Source: Acetobacteraceae bacterium
GTDB lineage: Bacteria; Pseudomonadota; Alphaproteobacteria; Acetobacterales; Acetobacteraceae
DNA length: 11,556 bases
Assembly: GCA_947462945.1 (NCBI GenBank)
Contig: CANHTE010000011.1
Span: forward strand, 1 to 11,556
Direction of reading: 5' to 3'
Shown here: positions 1 through 6,081 of the stretch, piece by piece
Numbering within the stretch: the stretch's first letter is position 1
How the letters are laid out: each line of letters opens with the position of its first letter
The notes under the pieces: model-generated
Told to the model about the DNA's origin: nothing
Database searches by the model: none
The model's input: the letters and a program-made list of their open reading frames with translations, nothing else
Program-made: the position numbers and the translations under genes

Positions 1-1445
1 CGGGGGGTTCCCAGCGCACATTGCGGGCGGGTGGCGGAGTGGCCGGTACCGTGGGGGCCTTCGACTATCTGGCCAGCCTGAACAACGTCTCCACCCAGGG
101 TTCCAACGCCACCGCCTCCCGCTTCTTCCGCACGCTGGGTGAGGCGGATGGCTTCAACAGCACGAATGCCACCGCACGGCTTGGCTATACCGTCATGCCC
201 GGCACCCGGCTGGAGGGGTTGGTACGCTGGCGGGAGAACCGCACCGGGCTGGACAGCGTGCCGCGCGATGACCCGAACTACACCGGCGATGACCGGCGCT
301 GGATGGGCCAGATCCGCGGCGAATCCCGCCTGTTTGACGGCGCCTGGACCACCGGCCTTCGCCTGGCCGTCACGGAGGATCGCCGCACCTATTCCAACCT
401 GCCCGACATCCTCAGCAGCGCGCGCACCCAGGATTATTACCGCGGCACGCGGCAATCGGTGGATTGGGGCAATGTGGTGCGTCTGCCCAGCTTCGGTGTG
501 GCGAATGACGGCGCCATCACTTTCGGCGTGAATTACGCGCATGAGGATGTGACAAGCTTCGCCGGCAACCAGCCCTTCCGGACCACCGTCAACGCCAAGC
601 AGGACACCACGGCCGGGCATGCGGCGGTGCAGTATCGCTTCTGGGATCGCCTCGATGTGACGGGCGGCCTGCGCCATGACAGTGTCTCCAGCTTCACGAG
701 CTATACGAGTTGGCGTGTGGGCGCGGTTCTCGCGGTGCCGGAGGCGAATATGCGCATCCGCGCCTCGGGCGGCACGGCCTTCAACGCGCCTTCGCTGTAT
801 CAGCGCTTCGGCGCCATCGGCACGACATTTCGGGGCAATCCGAACCTGCGGCCGGAGACCAGCATCGGCTATGAATTCGGCGCCGAGATGGATATCCCGG
901 CCTTTGGTCAGCCGCGTTTCTCGACCATCGGCTTCACCTTCTTCCAGTCCCGCGTGACGGACCTCATCAACTTCAACGCGCGGTTCAACTCGCTGGTCAA
1001 TATCGCCAGTGCCAATATCAAGGGCGTGGAACTGGCCTGGGCGCTGCGCCCCGCAGCCTGGCTGACCACGGATTTGGCCTGGACCATCACCGACGCGACG
1101 GATGGACAAACCGGCCTCGCCTTGCCACGCCGGCCGGAAAGCGTGGTGAGTGTCTCGGCACGGATCGAACCGGTGCGGGGCCTGGTCATCACGCCGCAGC
1201 TGCTGTTCACGGGCCGCACGCCCGAAGGCGCTTTCGCCACCTATCTGAACAGTGGCGCCAGCGTGAGTGCCCAGCGCAACAACAAGTCCGGCACGCTGTT
1301 CAACCTGACGGCCAGCTATCCCATCACGCCGCAGATCACGGCCTTCTTCGAAGGGCGCAACCTGACGGACAGCAAATGGGAGCCCGTGAACGGCTTCCAA
1401 ACACCGGGACGGAGCGCCATCATCGGGACGCGGTTTGTATTCTGA
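1..1445 (+). CDS. TonB-dependent receptor, BtuB-like, C-terminal part (5' end outside window)
   Basis: This is an outer-membrane active transporter that would take up a scarce ligand using TonB energy. The frame is open from the left edge (first full codon at base 3) to the TGA at 1443-1445. About 480 residues are visible, so the signal peptide and most or all of the plug domain lie outside. What remains is beta-barrel: alternating aromatic and polar strands, the late-barrel segment GNPNLRPETS near 834-863, and a C-terminus ending in GTRFVF with a terminal Phe, as expected of BAM substrates. The stretch NLTDSKWEPVNGFQTPGRS near the end resembles the closing strands of BtuB-family receptors. 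A TTG at 21 could be misread as a start, but nothing supports initiation there. A corrinoid ligand is inferred from family resemblance and from cobO about 2.1 kb downstream; a siderophore receptor is the alternative. Confidence 0.9.
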   Translation, partial: GGSQRTLRAGGGVAGTVGAFDYLASLNNVSTQGSNATASRFFRTLGEADGFNSTNATARLGYTVMPGTRLEGLVRWRENRTGLDSVPRDDPNYTGDDRRWMGQIRGESRLFDGAWTTGLRLAVTEDRRTYSNLPDILSSARTQDYYRGTRQSVDWGNVVRLPSFGVANDGAITFGVNYAHEDVTSFAGNQPFRTTVNAKQDTTAGHAAVQYRFWDRLDVTGGLRHDSVSSFTSYTSWRVGAVLAVPEANMRIRASGGTAFNAPSLYQRFGAIGTTFRGNPNLRPETSIGYEFGAEMDIPAFGQPRFSTIGFTFFQSRVTDLINFNARFNSLVNIASANIKGVELAWALRPAAWLTTDLAWTITDATDGQTGLALPRRPESVVSVSARIEPVRGLVITPQLLFTGRTPEGAFATYLNSGASVSAQRNNKSGTLFNLTASYPITPQITAFFEGRNLTDSKWEPVNGFQTPGRSAIIGTRFVF

Positions 1446-1452
1446 GCATAAA

Positions 1453-1480
1453 GGCCCTGGGGGGCTGACCCCTCAGGGCC
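1453..1480. terminator. Hairpin terminator between convergent genes
   Basis: Bases 1453-1464 and 1469-1480 form an uninterrupted 12-bp stem (one G-T pair) around a 4-base CTGA loop, only 7 bases after the receptor stop codon. Read on the minus strand, the hairpin is followed by TTTATG, a short T-run, so it suits the acyltransferase operon best; on the plus strand no T-tract follows. The minus-strand gene's stop codon (1473-1475) lies inside the stem. It probably serves both converging transcripts. Confidence 0.75.
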
Positions 1481-2357
1481 GCCAGCGGCGATGCATCCAG
1501 AGCCACTGGCCAGGATTTTCCCGCACCCAATCCTCAATGACGCGATTGATCATCGCGGTTGCCGCTTCCACATCAATCCTGCCTGCCGCATCGCGCGGCA
1601 GATCGAGCGGCGCGGTGACTTCCAGGCTGAACCGGTTATTCGGCAGCCGAACGGCGCGCATGCCATGCACCGGCGCCTCGAAACGCCGCGCCAGCCGCGC
1701 GATAAAGGGATTGGCCGCGACGGGATGGCCGAAGAAGGGCACGCGCGGCCCCCGGCCGAAGCGCTGATCCACCAGCATGCCCAGATTGATCCCCGCATCC
1801 ACCGCCTGGGTCATGCGGATGGGCGCCGAAATGCCGGCGGGAATCAGCTCACCCATGATCGGCGCGCGGGTCTTCACGATATCGGCGGCAATGAAGGGGT
1901 TGTTCGGCGTGCGATACAGGATGGCGGCGCGCTGGCCAAAGGCATGGGCAATGACGGCAGGCAATTCCCAATTGGCCAGATGCGCGCCAAAGATCAGGAC
2001 GGGCCGGCCAGCGTCCCGGATCTGGGCGAATTGCGCCTTGGTGGCGTCCTGCGATTCCACCCGCTTGCCGTCGCCATCATAGAGCACGCCGAGATGCGGA
2101 TATTCGCAGACGGTGCGCCCGAGATTTTCCCAGGATTGGCGGGCGATGGCCACACGCTCCGCCTCGGATTTCTCCGGGAAGGCCAGCCGCAGATTTGCCA
2201 TGGCATGGCGGTGATGCGGCAACCACCGGCCGATGCGCGGCGCCACCCAGGCCCCCAGGTTGGACGCGCGGTCGGGGCCCAGCAGCCGCAGCAGGCCAAA
2301 CACCCGGCGCGACAGCCAGGCGACCAGCCAATCGCCGATCCGGTGCAGCCGCTTCAC
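1473..2357 (-). CDS. LpxL/HtrB-family lipid A (lysophospholipid-type) acyltransferase
   Basis: This 294-residue protein should transfer an acyl chain from acyl-ACP to a lipid A precursor at the inner face of the inner membrane. The N-terminal 45 residues are basic and hydrophobic, fitting a membrane anchor. The catalytic HX4E motif is HLANWE, residues 126-131. DQR (197-199) and the closing QWLWMHRRW are further LpxL-family marks, and the length is close to the usual 290-310. The start is GTG at 2357, whose first four bases GTGA overlap the stop of the upstream dehydrogenase, implying coupled translation. The gene ends inside the terminator stem. Pairing with a zinc dehydrogenase recalls lpxXL, the enzyme adding a very long acyl chain in rhizobia, but sequence alone does not separate lpxL, lpxM and lpxXL, so no symbol is given. 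Acylation of another lysophospholipid is a less likely alternative. Confidence 0.88.
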   Translation of the reverse strand: MKRLHRIGDWLVAWLSRRVFGLLRLLGPDRASNLGAWVAPRIGRWLPHHRHAMANLRLAFPEKSEAERVAIARQSWENLGRTVCEYPHLGVLYDGDGKRVESQDATKAQFAQIRDAGRPVLIFGAHLANWELPAVIAHAFGQRAAILYRTPNNPFIAADIVKTRAPIMGELIPAGISAPIRMTQAVDAGINLGMLVDQRFGRGPRVPFFGHPVAANPFIARLARRFEAPVHGMRAVRLPNNRFSLEVTAPLDLPRDAAGRIDVEAATAMINRVIEDWVRENPGQWLWMHRRWRP

Positions 2358-3412
2358 AGCTTGATGACGATCTTTCCAAAGACGTTGCGCGCTTCAAGCC
2401 GGGCCAGGCCCTCCTCGAAGCGCTCCATCGGCAGAACCGTGTCCAGCACGGGGCGCACGCCCTGGGCCATCTTTTCCAGCCCCTCGGCAATGTTGCGCAG
2501 CGTGGCGCCGAAGCTGCCCTGGATGCGCAACTGGCGCTGAAAGATCATCATCAGATTGGTCTCGGCCGAGACACCGCTGGTGCTGCCGCAGGTGACCAGC
2601 CGCCCACCCATCTTGAGCGAGAGAAGGGAGCCCGCCCAGGTGGCCGCGCCCACATGCTCGAACACCACATCCACGCCGCGCTTGCCGGTGACGCGGCGGG
2701 CCACGCTTTCAAAGCGGTCAGTGTTGTAGTTCACCACGTAATCGGCCCCTTCGGCGCGCGCCTTCTCCGCCTTGAATTCATCGCCGACCGTGCCGATGAC
2801 GGTGCAGCCGATGGCCTTGGCCATGCGCACCGCCACGGTGCCGATGCCAGAGCCGGCAGCATGCACCAGCACGGTCTCGCCCGGTTCCAGCCTCGCATTG
2901 TCAAACAGCATATGCTGCACGGTCGAGAAGGTGATGCCGCCGCAAGCCGCGTCCTCGGCCGTCACGCCGGCGGGCACGGGGACACAGAGCCGCGCGGGGA
3001 TGTTGATGAGGCCACGCGCGAAACCATTCACATGGAAGCCGCGAATCCCCTGGATGTTCTCACACAGATTGTCGCGCCCGCGCAGGCATTCCTTGCAGGT
3101 GCCGCAGGTCAGACCGCCATAGGGCACGACCATCTGGCCCAGGCTGAGGCGGGCCACCCCGCCATCTACCCCCCCATCTACCCCCCCATCTACCCCTGGG
3201 CCCAGCGCCGCCACCTCGCCCACGCCCTCGGCGCCGACGCTGATGGGCAATTCGCGCTTGGCGAAGGCCATGCCGCGCCAGCCCCAGACATCAATGTGAT
3301 TCAGCGCCACGGCCCGCATCGCCAGCTGCACCTCGCCCGGGCCGGGCGGCGGCGGAGGGGGGATGTCCATGAGGCGGAGGTCACGGTCGGCGAGGAGCTG
3401 GAGAGCGCGCAT
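2354..3412 (-). CDS. Zinc-binding medium-chain dehydrogenase/reductase (quinone oxidoreductase/adh type)
   Basis: A 352-residue MDR-superfamily oxidoreductase, expected to be cytosolic and NAD(P)H-dependent. The N-terminal GroES-like domain is followed by the structural-zinc lobe with all four cysteines (C103, C106, C109, C117; C-x2-C-x2-C-x7-C) and a Rossmann fold with AAGSGIG at 185-191. The usual catalytic-zinc region looks altered: ALNHID (residues 36-41) where a Cys is normally found, and GAEGVG (60-65) where many ADHs have GHE. An in-frame GVDG repeat at about 73-85 lengthens the loop after GPGV. The start is ATG at 3410-3412; I see no strong ribosome binding site before it. The stop overlaps the acyltransferase start by 4 bases. 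The order matches the adh2XL-lpxXL pair of rhizobial lipid A operons, suggesting a reductase step in long-chain acyl synthesis; a general quinone reductase or alcohol dehydrogenase is the alternative. Confidence 0.88.
   Translation of the reverse strand: MRALQLLADRDLRLMDIPPPPPPGPGEVQLAMRAVALNHIDVWGWRGMAFAKRELPISVGAEGVGEVAALGPGVDGGVDGGVDGGVARLSLGQMVVPYGGLTCGTCKECLRGRDNLCENIQGIRGFHVNGFARGLINIPARLCVPVPAGVTAEDAACGGITFSTVQHMLFDNARLEPGETVLVHAAGSGIGTVAVRMAKAIGCTVIGTVGDEFKAEKARAEGADYVVNYNTDRFESVARRVTGKRGVDVVFEHVGAATWAGSLLSLKMGGRLVTCGSTSGVSAETNLMMIFQRQLRIQGSFGATLRNIAEGLEKMAQGVRPVLDTVLPMERFEEGLARLEARNVFGKIVIKL
3163..3196. repeat. 12-bp in-frame tandem repeat within the dehydrogenase gene
   Basis: The plus-strand unit CATCTACCCCCC occurs at 3163-3174, 3175-3186 and, truncated, at 3187-3196, about 2.8 copies with no mismatch. 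On the coding strand each unit reads Gly-Val-Asp-Gly, giving GVDGGVDGGVDGG in the protein. Each full unit ends in a run of C that merges into a seven-base homopolymer with the next. Copy-number change keeps the frame; a one-base slip in a G7 run would not. Confidence 0.95.
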
Positions 3413-3570
3413 GGCAGGGCGGATAGCAGGGTTTTACGGCGCGCCCAAGCTCGGCCCCGCATGGCGAAGACGGCCCAGCCCCGCTATAGCACCCTGGCCC
3501 TGCGGATTGGTCCGCCCGCCCTCGCCATCGGCGAAATCGTGACCATCTGCGCGGCAACAGGAGAATGCCC
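3413..3570. promoter_or_regulatory. Divergent intergenic region between the dehydrogenase and cobO
   Basis: This 158-base gap must hold the promoters for the minus-strand pair and for cobO, since the two transcripts diverge here. The only marked element is the perfect palindrome GCTATAGC at 3483-3490, which could supply a -10-like TATAGC on either strand, but I find no convincing -35 at proper spacing. I looked for a cobalamin-riboswitch B12 box and did not see one. Confidence 0.4.
3559..3563 (+). promoter_or_regulatory. Ribosome binding site deciding the cobO start
   Basis: AGGAG lies one base before an ATG at 3565, too close to use, and seven bases before the ATG at 3571. The second ATG is therefore the better start, which drops a Met-Pro from the longer reading. 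Confidence 0.75.
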
Positions 3571-4173
3571 ATGCCGGATGACGAAACCCACAAGGCCGAG
3601 ATGCAGGCGCTGAAGGCCGAGCAGCGCCGTCGCGTCACCGAGGCAGGGGACCCCGATCGCGGCCTGGTGCTGGTGCATACCGGCGATGGCAAGGGCAAAT
3701 CCAGCTCGGCCTTCGGCGTCATCATCCGGGCGCTGGGCTGGGGGCATCGTGTGGGCGTGGTGCAATTCATCAAGGGCGACTGGCCCACCGGCGAAAAGCA
3801 GTTCTTCGACAAGCTGGGCGGCCAGGTCGTCTGGCGCACCATGGGCGAGGGCTTCACCTGGGACACGCAGGACCGCACGCGTGACACGCGCACCGCACAG
3901 GCAGCGCTGGCCGTGGCGGCGGAAATGCTGAGGAGCGGAGAGCATGACCTGGTGGTGCTGGACGAAATCAACATCGCCCTGCAATTCGACTACGTGACGG
4001 TGGAGGCCGTGCTGGCGGCCCTCGAAGCCCGCCACATTCGCACCAGCGTCATCCTCACCGGCCGCAATGCGAAGCCTGAGATCATGGATTACGCCGACCT
4101 CGTCTCCGAGATGCGGGAGGTGAAGCACCCCTTCCAGGCGGGCATCAAGGCGCAGCGCGGCCTGGATTTCTGA
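3571..4173 (+). CDS. cobO: Cob(I)yrinic acid a,c-diamide (corrinoid) adenosyltransferase
   Basis: CobO (BtuR/CobA type) transfers the 5'-deoxyadenosyl group of ATP to the cobalt of reduced corrinoids, in de novo synthesis or salvage, in the cytosol. From the ATG at 3571 it is 200 residues, the family's normal size. The P-loop is GDGKGKSS (38-45), preceded by VHTG; the Walker-B-like DEI follows at 131-133, TGR at 163-165, MREVKHPF at 181-188, and the family ends in RGLDF as here. The basic, helical N-terminal 30 residues are also typical. The gene stands alone: its upstream neighbour diverges, and fabD follows after a 110-base gap. The BtuB-like receptor about 2.1 kb away suggests that imported corrinoid is adenosylated, although no other cob genes are in the window. 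Confidence 0.96.
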   Translation: MPDDETHKAEMQALKAEQRRRVTEAGDPDRGLVLVHTGDGKGKSSSAFGVIIRALGWGHRVGVVQFIKGDWPTGEKQFFDKLGGQVVWRTMGEGFTWDTQDRTRDTRTAQAALAVAAEMLRSGEHDLVVLDEINIALQFDYVTVEAVLAALEARHIRTSVILTGRNAKPEIMDYADLVSEMREVKHPFQAGIKAQRGLDF

Positions 4174-4240
4174 GGCCGGCCCGCCACCCGTTGACTTGAA
4201 AGCAAACGGGCGCGAAGGGATTTGGCGCCATACGCCGAAC
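4174..4240 (+). promoter_or_regulatory. Candidate fabD promoter region (TTGACT -35-like element)
   Basis: TTGACT at 4191-4196 is one base from the -35 consensus and sits 88 bases before the fabD start. No clean -10 lies 16-18 bases downstream (the region reads GCGAAGGGATTT), so the call rests on the -35 and on this being the first gap before the fab operon. Just upstream is the GGCCGGCC palindrome at 4174-4181, with no T-run; I see no convincing terminator for cobO. Confidence 0.35.
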
Positions 4241-4288
4241 ACGGACACGCCCAATCTCGGAAACGCCCAACCACGGAAACGCCATGTC
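4241..4288 (+). repeat. Three 16-bp tandem repeats in the fabD leader, ending at the start codon
   Basis: Units at 4241-4256, 4257-4272 and 4273-4288 share the period-16 consensus ACGGAAACGCCCAAYC. The core GGAMACGCC is at 4243, 4259 and 4275; the last core (4275-4283) directly abuts the fabD ATG at 4284, so its GGA is the only Shine-Dalgarno-like element. A weaker fourth copy, ATACGCCGAAC, precedes them at about 4230-4240. The last unit diverges after the ATG because it enters coding sequence. Confidence 0.85.
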
Positions 4289-5225
4289 ACTCGCTTTTGT
4301 TTTCCCCGGCCAGGGCAGCCAGGCCCCCGGCATGGGCCGAGACCTTGCCGAAGCCTTTCCCATCGCCCGCGAAACCTTCCAGGAGGTGGATGACGCGCTG
4401 GGCCAGAAGCTCTCCCGCCTGATGTTCGAGGGCCCGGCGGAGGAACTCACCCTCACCGCCAATGCCCAGCCGGCGCTGATGGCGGTTTCCGTCGCCATCG
4501 CCCGGGTGCTGGGCAAGGAGGGCGGGTTCGACATGTCCAGCCAGGTGTCCCTCGTCGCCGGGCATAGCCTGGGCGAATACAGCGCGTTGACGGCTGCCGG
4601 CAGCTTTGACCTGGCCACCGCCGCCCGCCTGCTTCGGCTGCGCGGCGATTCCATGCAGGCCGCCGTGCCCCCGGGCGAAGGCGCCATGGCCGCCCTGCTG
4701 GGCGCCGAGGCCGAGCAGGCCGCCGCCATCTGCGCCCAGGCGGCGCAGGGCGAGACGCTGGAAGTCGCCAATGACAATGGCGGCGGCCAGGTCGTGATCT
4801 CCGGCGCCAGGGCCGCCGTGGAACGCGCGGTGGAAGCCGCCAAGGGGGCCGGCATCAAGCGCGCCATGCTGCTGCCCGTCTCCGCCCCCTTCCATTGCGC
4901 GATGATGGCGCCCGCCGCGCGCGTGATGGAGGAAGCGCTCGGCAAGGCCGCCATGGCGCATCCCGCCGTGCCGGTGGTGGCGAATGTGACCGCCGCCCCC
5001 GTCTCGGACCCGGACGCGATCCGTGGCCTGCTGGTGCGGCAGGTGACCGGCACGGTGCGCTGGCGTGAATGCGTGGCCGCCATGGTGGCCGCCGGCTGCA
5101 CCCGCTTCGTCGAAGTGGGCGCGGGCAAGGTCCTGACCGGGCTGATGAAGCGCAATGCGCCGGAAGCCAGCGCCCAGGCCATCAACAACCCGGCCGATAT
5201 CGAAGCCTTCCTGAAGTCGCTGTGA
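4284..5225 (+). CDS. fabD: Malonyl-CoA:ACP transacylase
   Basis: FabD loads malonyl groups from CoA onto acyl carrier protein, supplying the extender unit for type II fatty-acid synthesis in the cytosol. At 313 residues it has the usual length. The GQGSQ oxyanion motif is at 9-13, the nucleophile elbow GHSLGEY at 93-99 (Ser95), the carboxylate-binding Arg at 120 in LRLRGDSMQ, the catalytic His at 204 in SAPFHC, and Gln253 in RQVTG. The residue after SAPFHC is Ala where Pro is common, a minor change. Translation starts at the ATG abutting the third 16-bp leader repeat. The stop TGA (5223-5225) overlaps the GTG start of the first acetyltransferase as GTGA. It opens an operon ending in fabG; acpP and fabF, often beside these genes, are not in the window. 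Confidence 0.97.
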   Translation: MSLAFVFPGQGSQAPGMGRDLAEAFPIARETFQEVDDALGQKLSRLMFEGPAEELTLTANAQPALMAVSVAIARVLGKEGGFDMSSQVSLVAGHSLGEYSALTAAGSFDLATAARLLRLRGDSMQAAVPPGEGAMAALLGAEAEQAAAICAQAAQGETLEVANDNGGGQVVISGARAAVERAVEAAKGAGIKRAMLLPVSAPFHCAMMAPAARVMEEALGKAAMAHPAVPVVANVTAAPVSDPDAIRGLLVRQVTGTVRWRECVAAMVAAGCTRFVEVGAGKVLTGLMKRNAPEASAQAINNPADIEAFLKSL

Positions 5226-5650
5226 CGCGCATTGTTCTTTCCGAGGCGGAGGAGACGCCGCTCGCCGAGGTGCTTGTCGAAGGCTTCCGCGGCTTCAATG
5301 GCCCTTTCGTCGGGGAGCATGGCTACAAACCGCTCCGGCTGATGGTGTTCCGCGAGGGTGAGGAGACGCCCGCCGGCGGCATCCAGGCGCATTGCTACAG
5401 CGCCTGGCTGCATGTGCTGATGGTCTATCTGCCCGAGGATCTGCGCCGCGGCGGCCTGGGCACCGCGCTGTTCGACCGGATCGAGGCCGAGGCGCAGGCG
5501 CGCGGCTGCATCGGCGCCTATCTGGACACGCTGAGCTGGCAGGCGCGGCCCTTCTACGAAAAGCGCGGCTATGAGCTGTTCGGTACCCTCCCCGATTCAC
5601 CGCCCGGGCATGCGCGCTATTTCCTGAAGAAGCGCTTTGCCGCCCCATGA
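5222..5650 (+). CDS. GNAT-family N-acetyltransferase, first of a tandem pair
   Basis: A 142-residue single-domain acetyltransferase expected to use acetyl-CoA; the acceptor is unknown. The acetyl-CoA pyrophosphate loop of motif A is RRGGLG, residues 75-80 (R-x-x-G-x-G), preceded by the strand WLHVLMVYLPE. The C-terminal FYEKRGY (111-117) followed by LPDSPPGH is typical of this GNAT group. The start is GTG at 5222, in a GTGA overlap with the fabD stop; an open frame continues upstream inside fabD but has no family similarity. There is no Shine-Dalgarno, so translation is probably coupled to fabD. The stop overlaps the next gene as ATGA. It aligns with its downstream neighbour at about 59% identity over the last 70 residues by my count, so the two are paralogs from a local duplication. 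Confidence 0.88.
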   Translation: MTRIVLSEAEETPLAEVLVEGFRGFNGPFVGEHGYKPLRLMVFREGEETPAGGIQAHCYSAWLHVLMVYLPEDLRRGGLGTALFDRIEAEAQARGCIGAYLDTLSWQARPFYEKRGYELFGTLPDSPPGHARYFLKKRFAAP

Positions 5651-6081
5651 TCCTGCACGTCACGGACCAGCCCGACGCGGCCGACCAGGCAGCCATCCTC
5701 GATGGGCTGGTCGGCTTCAATGAAGCCGCCACCGGCCTGCGCGGGCGGGACCGGCTGGACCTCGCCGTGCTGCTGCGTGACAACGCGCGCCACACCGTGG
5801 GTGGCGCTTTGGGCAACTCGCATTACGGCTGGGTGCGGATCGAACTGCTGTTCCTGCCGGAGGGGCTGCGCGGGCAGGGCTGGGGCCGCCGGCTGATGCA
5901 GGCGGTCGAGGCGGAGGCACAGGCACGGCACTGCCTGGGCGTACGGCTGGAGACGGCCTCCTTTCAGGCGCGTGGCTTTTACGAAAAGCTCGGCTACAGC
6001 GTCATCGGAAGCCTGCCGGATTATCCGCCCGGCCATACCCTCTACTGGCTCGCCAAACGGCTCGAAAAAGGAAACGCCTGA
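5647..6081 (+). CDS. GNAT-family N-acetyltransferase, second of a tandem pair
   Basis: A 144-residue paralog of the preceding gene, with the acetyl-CoA loop RGQGWG at exactly the same residues (75-80), EAEAQAR at 88-94, FYEKLGY at 111-117 and LPDYPPGH at 123-130. The N-terminal halves differ much more than the C-terminal halves, which fits a conserved acetyl-CoA site and diverged acceptor specificity. The ATG at 5647 overlaps the previous stop as ATGA, and the stop TGA (6079-6081) shares its A with the fabG ATG. The close packing places it in one transcript with fabD and fabG. Nothing visible identifies the acceptor: a small metabolite, a protein terminus or an envelope precursor are all possible. 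Confidence 0.9.
   Translation: MILHVTDQPDAADQAAILDGLVGFNEAATGLRGRDRLDLAVLLRDNARHTVGGALGNSHYGWVRIELLFLPEGLRGQGWGRRLMQAVEAEAQARHCLGVRLETASFQARGFYEKLGYSVIGSLPDYPPGHTLYWLAKRLEKGNA
6068..6078 (+). promoter_or_regulatory. fabG ribosome binding site, matching the fabD leader core
   Basis: AAGGA at 6068-6072 lies 8 bases before the fabG ATG. The nine bases GGAAACGCC at 6070-6078 are identical to the core of the 16-bp repeats before fabD. It sits inside the end of the second GNAT gene. Confidence 0.65.

Noticed and set aside
3413..3570. Possible cobalamin riboswitch upstream of cobO
   Set aside because: Expected for a B12 gene, but I found no B12-box-like conserved segment or matching stem pattern in the 158 bases.
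4174..4181. GGCCGGCC palindrome after cobO as a terminator
   Set aside because: There is no loop, no extended stem and no T-run; a short GC palindrome is expected by chance here.
4196..4393. Small open frame starting in the fabD leader, spanning the 16-bp repeats, as a possible leader peptide
   Set aside because: It runs deep into fabD in another frame, has no ribosome binding site, and its apparent repeat pattern comes only from the DNA repeats.
5069..5221. A longer N-terminus for the first GNAT, extending into fabD
   Set aside because: It would overlap fabD by over 150 bases, the added residues are Arg/Gly-rich without GNAT similarity, and GTG at 5222 gives a normal length matching the paralog.
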